Source of the DNA: Methanocorpusculum sp. MCE
Lineage (GTDB): Archaea > Halobacteriota > Methanomicrobia > Methanomicrobiales > Methanocorpusculaceae
Assembly: GCA_003315675.1 (NCBI GenBank)
Contig: NIZU01000036.1
Coordinates: 1 to 7,016 of the forward strand
Length of the DNA: 7,016 nt
Direction of reading: 5' to 3'
Made by a program: the position numbers and the translations under genes
The notes under the pieces: generated by a model
Told to the model about the DNA's origin: nothing
Seen by the model: only the letters and a program-made list of their open reading frames with translations
Database searches by the model: none
In this document: in pieces, positions 1 through 4,567 of the stretch
How positions within the stretch are numbered: the first letter of the stretch is position 1
Layout: every line of letters starts with the position of its first letter

Positions 1-159
1 AAGAGATCAAAGGGCGAGAGACCCTATGCAGTGATCAAAAATGTTTTTCATGCAGGGTTGGTGAAGGTAACAACGCTGCAAAGAGTACGAGTGAAAAATA
101 TTCTGGCTGCATTTTGTTATAATATCTATCAGGTGAAAACGATTCAAAACAGAGTGTAA
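1..159 (+). CDS. DDE transposase, C-terminal fragment (5' end outside the window)
   Basis: Frame 1 is open from the first base to a TAA at 157-159 and encodes 52 residues beginning KRSKGERPYAVIKNVF. The pattern R-x3-E-R-P-x-A-V-I-K, followed by a Val/Thr-rich stretch (VKVTTLQRVRVKNI) and AAFCYNIYQVK, resembles the C-terminal end of IS5/IS4-type DDE transposases. In those enzymes the Glu of the R..xE..f..lK block is the third catalytic residue, which would be E6 here. The frame ends naturally, so the gene may be intact to the left. A T8 run follows 39 bases after the stop. No terminal inverted repeat could be identified because the other end of the element is not visible. The family call comes from motif recognition; the exact IS family is uncertain. 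Confidence 0.68.
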   Translation, partial: KRSKGERPYAVIKNVFHAGLVKVTTLQRVRVKNILAAFCYNIYQVKTIQNRV

Positions 160-198
160 ATTAAAAAAAAAAACGTCAAGGAATAATGGGTATTTTTC

Positions 199-206
199 TT
201 TTTTTT
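199..206 (+). terminator. Oligo-T run downstream of the transposase
   Basis: A T8 run lies 39 bases after the transposase stop, preceded by another T5 stretch (192-196). Archaeal RNA polymerase terminates at oligo-U without needing a hairpin, so this is a plausible transposase terminator. An A11 run at 163-173 lies between them and could pair with the T runs. The stretch from 160 to 352 is AT-rich and I see no gene in it. Confidence 0.35.
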
Positions 207-230
207 GGGGTGGGAGGTGAGGGTGTAGGG
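207..230 (+). other. G-quadruplex-type motif
   Basis: Four runs of three or more G (207-210, 212-214, 221-223, 228-230) are separated by loops of 1, 6 and 4 bases, which fits the usual G3+N1-7 rule. The tract directly follows the T8 run in otherwise AT-rich DNA. Whether it folds is not known. Confidence 0.4.
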
Positions 231-462
231 ATGTAGCCAATCTTCCATAAATCATGATTCGCGTTAAAAAATGGGTTGATAGATATTCTCAATTGGAAAA
301 TCCTTTTTGGGTTGTAATTCGGTTTAGTGTATGGGATTTTTGTGATTGGGTACATCCATCGCACGAAATTCACGAAAAAATTTACGAAAACACGAAAGTA
401 AAAAAATGAAAATGGTGGGACACATGAGATTCCCTCCCCCTGTCCCCCACACGAAATATACG

Positions 463-519
463 AACTCGCAAACCTTCGGTTTGCTCGGCTGAGGTCGTCG
501 ACTTCGTCGTCAACCCGCC
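463..519 (+). repeat. Double-hairpin module, copy A
   Basis: After the flank 'actc' comes hairpin 1: GCAAACC (468-474), loop TTC, GGTTTGC (478-484). The linker tcggctgagg follows, then hairpin 2: 494-502 pairs with 506-514 around a TTC loop (7 of 9 positions pair, with perfect CGAC/GTCG next to the loop). The module ends in cccgcc. It lies at the inner end of the left palindrome arm. Flank and linker recur in copy C with different stems. Confidence 0.75.
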
Positions 520-791
520 AACTAAATTCACGAAAATGGGACAGGGGGTGGAGGATATGATCTGGGGATCTAAGTCAATTTCGGTACATACCCGAAGGTG
601 TACGTGCAAATGATCGTGCAAAAAGGAACAGCAGTTCTTTCAGTGGAGGAAGAGGAAACACCGTATCATTTTGAATGAAATAAAGTCCAATACACTCACC
701 TTTTTTTGAAGACAGAAGAATTCCTCTCCTCCTCCCCTGTCCCCCTTTTCGTGAATTTCGTTGATTTTCGAAAGTTTCGTGTGGGGGACGG

Positions 792-845
792 GTTGGACGC
801 TGAAAGCGGCCGACCTCAGCTGAGCAAACCGAAGGTTTGCGAGTT
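792..845 (-). repeat. Double-hairpin module, copy B (inverted)
   Basis: This is the right-arm copy, read on the minus strand. Hairpin 1 (824-840) is identical to copy A. The linker contains a perfect 10-bp palindrome, CTCAGCTGAG (815-824). Hairpin 2 (795-811) is a different sequence from copy A: GGACGCT, loop GAA, AGCGGCC on the + strand, pairing at 6 of 7 positions. Identity between the arms stops at the start of hairpin 2, so the hairpin itself is the divergent part. Confidence 0.72.
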
Positions 846-960
846 CGTATATTTCGTGTGGGGGACAGGGGGAGGGAATCCCATGTGTCCCACCATTTTC
901 ATTTTTTTTACTTTCGTGTTTTCGTAAATTTTTTCGTGAATTTCGTGCGATGGATGCGCC

Positions 961-1010
961 ACTCGAAAGTCTATCGACTTTCTCGGCTGAGGGAGCTAAA
1001 GCTCCCCGCC
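961..1010 (+). repeat. Double-hairpin module, copy C
   Basis: This copy starts 5 bp outside the right palindrome arm. Flank 'actc', linker 'tcggctgagg' and tail 'cccgccaa' match copy A. Hairpin 1 is GAAAGTC (965-971), loop tatc, GACTTTC (976-982). Against copy A, three of seven pairs have changed and all three remain paired. Hairpin 2 is GGGAGCT (991-997), loop AA, AGCTCCC (1000-1006), unrelated in sequence to copies A and B. From 1011 to 1080 the DNA is A-rich, with a short direct repeat (gtacacgaaa / gtacacaaaa). Confidence 0.75.
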
Positions 1011-1080
1011 AAAGAAAAAGAATCCTGTACACGAAACCGAAGTACACAAAAAAGAACAACATATGAAAAATGAAGTGAGG

Positions 1081-1089
1081 TTTATATTA
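1081..1089 (+). promoter_or_regulatory. Candidate archaeal TATA box for the isf pair
   Basis: TTTATATTA is preceded by a purine-rich stretch (gaagtgagg) that could act as a BRE. Transcription would start near 1110 and leave a leader of about 60 nt. An alternative is a weaker TATA-like TTTATCTG near 1140-1147, whose spacing would fit a leaderless mRNA starting at 1172. The start codon has no strong Shine-Dalgarno sequence, which keeps the leaderless option open. Confidence 0.4.
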
Positions 1090-1171
1090 CAGAATTTACG
1101 ATTGGATAAACTCATACTTTCCCTTCCCTCATCACTGGATTTATCTGTATCTGGGGTAATATACTGAATAA

Positions 1172-1759
1172 ATGCCCTTATCCGTTCTTGCCATAACAAC
1201 TTCCCCGCGTCGTCACGGCAATACCGAGTCCGCACTCGACAAGGTGCTTGAATCGTTTTCCGAGATGTCTGTTGAAAAGGTCGTCCTAAACGATCTCAAC
1301 ATCGCGCCGTGCAAAGGCTGCGGAAAATGTGAAAAGACCAGTGTATGTATCCATGAAGACGACTTCGCCGTTCTCGGCGAAAAGATTCGAACCTGTGATC
1401 TTCTGATCTTCGCTTCCCCGGTCTATTCCATGTCGGTCTGTGCCCAGGGAAAAATGCTCATCGACCGGTGTCAGGTCTTCTGGTCGAGAAAGTATGTCCT
1501 CCACGATCTCCCGGTGCCGGAGGGAAAAAAGTTCGGGATGTTTATCTCGGCTTCCGGTCAGAACCGCGAAGGGATCTTCGATCACACCGTGCCTGTGGCC
1601 CAGTTCCTCTTCGACGTTTCCCAGATTCCGGCGTCACGGATCCGGTATCTTCTTCTTCCGGGTCTCGACAAGATCAGCGATTTCCGGAAAAGTCCCGAGG
1701 CAATTGCCAAAGCAAAAGAGGCTGGGGATGCGATGGCGGCACTGATGGTGGAAGAATGA
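1172..1759 (+). CDS. Iron-sulfur flavoprotein (Isf-type, flavodoxin fold), first of a tandem pair
   Basis: The product has 195 residues and the NADPH-dependent FMN reductase/flavodoxin-like fold. An N-terminal beta strand leads into a phosphate-binding loop, TTSPRRHGNTES (9-20), for FMN. A compact cysteine motif, C47-x2-C50-x2-C53-x5-C59, has the spacing known to bind the 4Fe-4S cluster in Methanosarcina thermophila Isf. ASPVYSMSV (81-89) is the second flavin-contacting loop of the family. Such proteins are cytoplasmic electron carriers. Roles in ferredoxin-linked electron transfer or O2/peroxide detoxification have been proposed in methanogens; the partner here is unknown. ATG at 1172 places the first beta strand at the usual distance from the N terminus. 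The stop overlaps the start of the next gene (ATGA, 1756-1759), so the two are probably translationally coupled. Confidence 0.88.
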   Translation: MPLSVLAITTSPRRHGNTESALDKVLESFSEMSVEKVVLNDLNIAPCKGCGKCEKTSVCIHEDDFAVLGEKIRTCDLLIFASPVYSMSVCAQGKMLIDRCQVFWSRKYVLHDLPVPEGKKFGMFISASGQNREGIFDHTVPVAQFLFDVSQIPASRIRYLLLPGLDKISDFRKSPEAIAKAKEAGDAMAALMVEE

Positions 1760-2346
1760 CGACCATGCTCGTGATCAACGGAAGCCCGAGGAAGGGAGGG
1801 AACACCGAGACGGTGCTGAATGCGTTCGTCGAAGGCGCAAAGGAGGCCGGCGCCGAGGTGACGGTCATCCGTCTCGTGGCGATTGATCACAAAAACTGCA
1901 AAGGATGCAACTCCTGCCACAAAAATGGAGTCTGCATTATCAGAGACGCGTTAACGCCGGTGTTCGATCAGATGCTGCAGTCGGACATTCTGGTTCTGGC
2001 GTCTCCGATCTACTCGATGTCGGTGACGGCGGAGATGAAGTCGTTCATCGACCGCGGTCAGTTTTTGTGGGCGCAGAAGTTCATTCGAAAGACCCTCGTC
2101 TTTGACGCCGACCATCTGAAAAAACACAAAGGGGTATTTCTCGGGACGTCGGGGCAGGATCTTCCGTATATTTTCGATTCGGTGTTTCCGGTGGTCAGGG
2201 CGTTTTTCAATGATTCGGGTTTTTCCTATGCGGAAAATGTGCTGTTCCCGGGGATGGATAAGCACGGCGGGGTGCACGGCTGGCCGGAGAGCGTGGTCGA
2301 GGCAAAAAAGCGGGGAAAAGAGATCGTGATGAAGATGGAGGAGTGA
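1756..2346 (+). CDS. Iron-sulfur flavoprotein (Isf-type), second of a tandem pair
   Basis: The product has 196 residues and is paralogous to the upstream gene. The FMN loop is NGSPRKGGNTET (8-19). The cluster motif is C48-x2-C51-x2-C54-x5-C60. ASPIYSMSV (82-90), a following FIDRGQFLWAQKF segment and TSGQ (131-134) align with the same elements in the first protein. ATG at 1756 was chosen over longer upstream starts in the same frame because it gives the family length, the ATGA overlap with the first gene and a GGTGG just upstream; ATG at 1765 is also possible. The second motif around ASPxYSMSV is better conserved than the rest of the two proteins, so the duplication is not recent. A pair may allow heteromers, since Isf proteins are oligomeric, but that is inference. 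Confidence 0.88.
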   Translation: MTTMLVINGSPRKGGNTETVLNAFVEGAKEAGAEVTVIRLVAIDHKNCKGCNSCHKNGVCIIRDALTPVFDQMLQSDILVLASPIYSMSVTAEMKSFIDRGQFLWAQKFIRKTLVFDADHLKKHKGVFLGTSGQDLPYIFDSVFPVVRAFFNDSGFSYAENVLFPGMDKHGGVHGWPESVVEAKKRGKEIVMKMEE

Positions 2347-2354
2347 GCTTCACC

Positions 2355-2361
2355 TTTTTTT
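2355..2361 (+). terminator. Oligo-T terminator after the isf pair
   Basis: A T7 run, followed by ATTT, starts 8 bases after the stop codon of the second isf gene. It precedes the hairpin-rich repeat, so isf transcripts would normally end before it. Confidence 0.5.
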
Positions 2362-2383
2362 ATTTAGGAGCAGCGCGGTGTGG

Positions 2384-2605
2384 AAGCATGAGAAAAAACC
2401 AACCGCGAATCGGCGCGAACCGCAAAGCTTCGCTTTGCTCTCCGCTTCGGGCTTTCAGCCCTCGTTTGAATCCCGCAAGCCGTTGGCTTGCTCCCAGAAT
2501 CGGATTTGCTTATCCTCACTTGAACACGGCGGGTCTTATCGTCCCGCCGGTTCATCCCTCATCGGGAGCGTTCGGGCAAATCCTGTCGGCGCCCCAGCGC
2601 CTCCC
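2384..2605 (+). repeat. Modular hairpin repeat, left copy
   Basis: Three conserved blocks are shared with the inverted copy at 2697-2861: block 1 (2384-2419, 36/36 identical), block 2 (2497-2520, 24/24 identical) and block 3 (about 2568-2605, 34 of 38 identical). Between blocks 1 and 2 lie three hairpins: 2422-2438 (loop TTC), 2449-2461 (loop TTC) and 2475-2491 (loop GTT). Between blocks 2 and 3 lie a long hairpin, 2521-2554 (about 12 bp with one bulge), and a short one, 2555-2567. GGATTTGC in block 2 (2502-2509) can pair with GCAAATCC in block 3 (2576-2583), enclosing those two hairpins as a multibranch loop. Block 3 ends in a hairpin, 2588-2601. Open frames across it (a peptide starting MRKNQPRIGAN) are repeat translations, not genes. 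Confidence 0.85.
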
Positions 2606-2696
2606 GTGAGGGAAAGATCCATTGGGCAGTTCTAATTATGAAAAATATTCAATTTACTGTCAATCACGACATAAGATCAAGAGGCAAATCAATAAT

Positions 2697-2861
2697 GGGA
2701 GCCGCCGGGGCGGCGACAGGATTTGCCCGAACGGTCCCGATAAAGGGACGAGCCGTCGTGTCTGAAAGACACGACGAGCGAGAGTGAGGATAAGCAAATC
2801 CGATTCGCCTCGCCCGAAGGGCGGATTCGCGCCGATTCGCGGTTGGTTTTTTCTCATGCTT
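2697..2861 (-). repeat. Modular hairpin repeat, right copy (inverted)
   Basis: Read on the minus strand this has the same block order as the left copy: block 1 (2826-2861), block 2 (2783-2806), block 3 (2697-2733). The slot between blocks 1 and 2 holds one hairpin (2811-2823, CGCCC-GAA-GGGCG on the + strand) where the left copy has three. The slot between blocks 2 and 3 holds an unrelated perfect 10-bp stem (2754-2763 with 2767-2776, loop GAA) plus a short hairpin (2734-2749). The long-range GGATTTGC/GCAAATCC pairing is kept (2719-2726 with 2794-2801). The block 3 hairpin (2701-2714) carries a compensatory pair swap relative to the left copy. The spacer between the two copies, 2606-2696, is AT-rich with no recognisable feature. 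Confidence 0.85.
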
Positions 2862-2885
2862 GCGCACCCTCCATTACACGAAATC

Positions 2886-2916
2886 GACGTACATCTAATA
2901 AGTACGTCAGTTTTTT
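2886..2916 (+). terminator. Hairpin followed by T6, intrinsic-terminator-like
   Basis: GACGTAC (2886-2892) pairs perfectly with GTACGTC (2902-2908) across a 9-base loop, followed after two bases by T6 (2911-2916). It faces rightward, between the hairpin repeats and the 3' end of the convergent truA gene. It could stop transcription coming through the repeats before it runs antisense into truA. The isf genes already have a closer oligo-T run. From 2917 to 2967 nothing further is seen, and no clear oligo-T run marks the end of the minus-strand truA transcript. Confidence 0.5.
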
Positions 2917-2967
2917 CCGGTCGAAATCACAAAACCGCGTATGTCCTATTCAGAGAAATTAAAACCT

Positions 2968-3825
2968 TCACCGTTTTTTCATCAATGCCGAGTACTCCCG
3001 GATCACTTTTTTCTTCCAGAAATCCTCCGGATCGTCTTCCAAAAGAGCCTCGGCGGTATGCATATCGGCCCGGGCACAGACCGCGTCCCGGGCGAGCGAG
3101 CGTTTCACTTCGCGTTTCTGCCGCATCGGCGTGAAGGAAAGATCACAGACCACGTCCCAGAAGACGAGGCCCTCGGCCGGCGCCGGATGGACCCGGGCCG
3201 TTGGGGCGGTGAGAAGCTCGTCGATGACGTCAGGTACGGCGAGGCCGAGGCCGAGGCCGACGGTCTGCAAAGCCCCGGCCATCCCTCTAACCATATTCCA
3301 GAGAAAACTCTTTGCGGCGACCTCGAAGACCGGGCAGCCGTCCGCTCCCTCGAAGACCGCGGCGCGGGTCACGGTCCGGACCGGGTCACGGCCGGCCTCA
3401 ATTTTTGCAAACCCGCAGAAGTTGTGCGTTCCGACAAGCCGGGAGCCTGCGTCCTGCATTCTGGAAACGTCCGCCGGATAGGGGAAGTAATACCGGTAGC
3501 TCCGCTCCCGTGCGGCGTATCTTGGATAGAACTCGTCGTCGACCTCGGCAGCGCCGAGACACCATATATCATCCGGCAGATGAAAGTTCAGCGCTTCGAC
3601 CGCGAGTTCCGGCTTATCGGTCGTGATCGAAAACAGCTGTCTTCGCGCACTCACGCCTTTATCGGTCCGTCCCGCGGTCCGGAAATGCGCTTCCTTCGCA
3701 TCGGCAAAAAGCCCGAGCTCGATCCCGCCGGTCACAAACTCCCCTTCCACGGTTCGTTTATCCGGCTGATACTGGGAGCCCGCGAAGTTCTGTCCCCGGT
3801 AGCCTGCAAGGAACGCGAGCTTCAT
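2968..3825 (-). CDS. truA: tRNA pseudouridine synthase A (TruA family)
   Basis: The product has 285 residues. TruA converts uridines in the tRNA anticodon arm (positions 38-40) to pseudouridine. The N terminus (LAFLAGYRGQNFAGSQYQP) carries the family's Y-x-G-x-x-F-x-G-x-Q block. The catalytic aspartate is D55 in AGRTDKGVSA (51-60). RSYRYYF (108-114) contains the conserved active-site Tyr of the RYY motif. FLWNMVRGM (174-182) is the C-terminal family signature. The last 60 or so residues are basic and fit the archaeal version. The ATG at 3825 overlaps the upstream PHP gene's stop (ATGA, 3822-3825), with GGTGAG just before it, so the two genes are probably co-transcribed and coupled. The gene converges on the isf pair. 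Confidence 0.95.
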   Translation of the reverse strand: MKLAFLAGYRGQNFAGSQYQPDKRTVEGEFVTGGIELGLFADAKEAHFRTAGRTDKGVSARRQLFSITTDKPELAVEALNFHLPDDIWCLGAAEVDDEFYPRYAARERSYRYYFPYPADVSRMQDAGSRLVGTHNFCGFAKIEAGRDPVRTVTRAAVFEGADGCPVFEVAAKSFLWNMVRGMAGALQTVGLGLGLAVPDVIDELLTAPTARVHPAPAEGLVFWDVVCDLSFTPMRQKREVKRSLARDAVCARADMHTAEALLEDDPEDFWKKKVIREYSALMKKR

Positions 3826-4520
3826 CTCACCCGCCGGGGTTTGAGCCTGGAGGTCTGCCGGCGGACCTTTCGAACGACGTTGTGGAACGACTGGGACGTG
3901 TAAGTCCGAATCGGCGTCTTTTTACATCTGCTCTCGATCTTTCCCTTTCTGATCGCGTCCAAGATCGATGGGACCGTCCGTTCCTCCGCGTCGATGATAT
4001 TGATTCCGTAGCCGACGAACTGACTGGTATGGGCGTCGGACCCGGCAGTCATGGGTTTATGGTATTTTTTGGCGACCTTGGCAGCGCGGGAATTCGCGGT
4101 CCCGATATAGTATCTGCTGTTGAACACTTCGACCGCGTCGGCTTCCCGCAGGGCGTCCGGCGAGTGGAGACCGACCGCGTGCCGCCATCGATGGTAAGGG
4201 TGGGGAACGATCGTAAGGCAGCCTTCTGCTTTTGCCTCCCGGATCGTTTCGAGCACATCCTTTCCATGCTTGAACACCTTCGTCGTGCCGAGCACGAGGA
4301 GGTGTCCCTGTTTCGTCGAGACCTCGATTCCCGGGATGATCATGATCCCCGGATCTTTCAGTGCGAGCGCCTGCTTTGCCCCCTCGGTCGTGTCATGATC
4401 GGTAATCGAGATCGCATCAAGCCCGCGTTCCTTCGCTTTGGCTATGACGTCTTTGACGGCGCACTTACCGTCCGCCGAAGCACTCGTGTGGATATGCATA
4501 TCGCAGGTTATCAGGACCAT
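3822..4520 (-). CDS. PHP-domain metal-dependent phosphoesterase
   Basis: The product has 232 residues and covers one PHP domain. The metal-binding motifs appear in order: DMHIHTSASADG (7-18, H9 and H11), ITDHDT (39-44, D41 and H42), IPGIEVST (62-69, E66), PHPYH (106-110, H107), AGSDAH (159-164, D162 and H164). Stand-alone proteins of this type are hydrolases acting on phosphate esters, in some cases nucleotides or RNA ends. The substrate here cannot be read from sequence; linkage to truA only hints at an RNA role. The C-terminal 35 residues are Arg/Lys-rich (KVRRQTSRLKPRRVR), which could aid nucleic-acid contact. The start was placed at 4520 because the PHP fold begins six residues later. An upstream ATG at 4568 would add 16 hydrophobic residues and run over the whole divergent promoter. 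Confidence 0.85.
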   Translation of the reverse strand: MVLITCDMHIHTSASADGKCAVKDVIAKAKERGLDAISITDHDTTEGAKQALALKDPGIMIIPGIEVSTKQGHLLVLGTTKVFKHGKDVLETIREAKAEGCLTIVPHPYHRWRHAVGLHSPDALREADAVEVFNSRYYIGTANSRAAKVAKKYHKPMTAGSDAHTSQFVGYGINIIDAEERTVPSILDAIRKGKIESRCKKTPIRTYTSQSFHNVVRKVRRQTSRLKPRRVR

Positions 4521-4567
4521 CTTACGGTAATTACTATGTAAGTACAAAAACATAAGGATAACATACA
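4521..4567. promoter_or_regulatory. Compact divergent promoter region
   Basis: Only 47 bp separate the PHP-truA operon (leftward) from the DHPS-like/cbiZ operon (rightward), so both promoters must overlap. It contains a perfect 8-bp palindrome, GTAATTAC (4527-4534), nested within CTTAC (4521-4525) and GTAAG (4538-4542). Position 4535-4542 (TATGTAAG) sits about 26-33 bp before the ATG at 4568 and could be the TATA element of a leaderless rightward mRNA; AAGGA at 4554-4558 would be only a weak ribosome site. No Shine-Dalgarno precedes the leftward ATG at 4520, suggesting a leaderless transcript there too. A shared regulator is possible but unproven. Confidence 0.5.

Larger units (their letters stand above)
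353..956. repeat. Large imperfect palindrome with nearly identical outer arms
   Basis: The left arm 353-497 is the reverse complement of the right arm 811-956. They differ by two substitutions (one in the catgAgatt/catgGgatt segment, one in ctcGgctg/ctcAgctg) and one extra A in the right arm's A-run. A second, more diverged inverted block pairs about 520-557 with about 725-763 (aaattcacgaaaa then gggacagggg). The right side also carries about 25 bases at 763-792 that the left lacks. The arms contain ACGAAA repeated at 363, 372, 384, 392 and 452, polypurine/polypyrimidine tracts, and one double-hairpin module each. The centre, about 558-720, is unique and has no recognisable gene. Short open frames on both strands come from translating the repeat and are not credible genes. 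No flanking target-site duplication is evident. Confidence 0.9.

Noticed and set aside
630..665. ORB-like origin element (ttcagtggaggaagaggaaac)
   Set aside because: It only loosely resembles the archaeal origin-recognition box, there is a single copy and no cdc6/orc gene is in view.
353..1010. CRISPR array
   Set aside because: The repeats are inverted and modular, without regularly spaced direct repeats and unique spacers of constant length.
640..1062. 140-residue minus-strand open frame, and shorter frames at 382-621, 706-927 and 837-1073
   Set aside because: They are translations of the palindrome arms and hairpin modules in different frames (the same peptide pieces recur from both arms). 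There is no recognisable domain or ribosome site.
2343..2867. Short open frames starting MRKNQPRIGAN or HEKKPTANRRE on both strands
   Set aside because: Both copies of the hairpin repeat give these peptides in several frames, and the conserved feature is base pairing rather than protein sequence.
2941..3903. 320-residue + strand open frame opposite truA
   Set aside because: It is a shadow of truA, which has a clear catalytic motif, on the other strand.
3882..4541. 219-residue + strand open frame
   Set aside because: It is the antisense of the PHP-domain gene, whose metal-binding motifs are complete on the minus strand.
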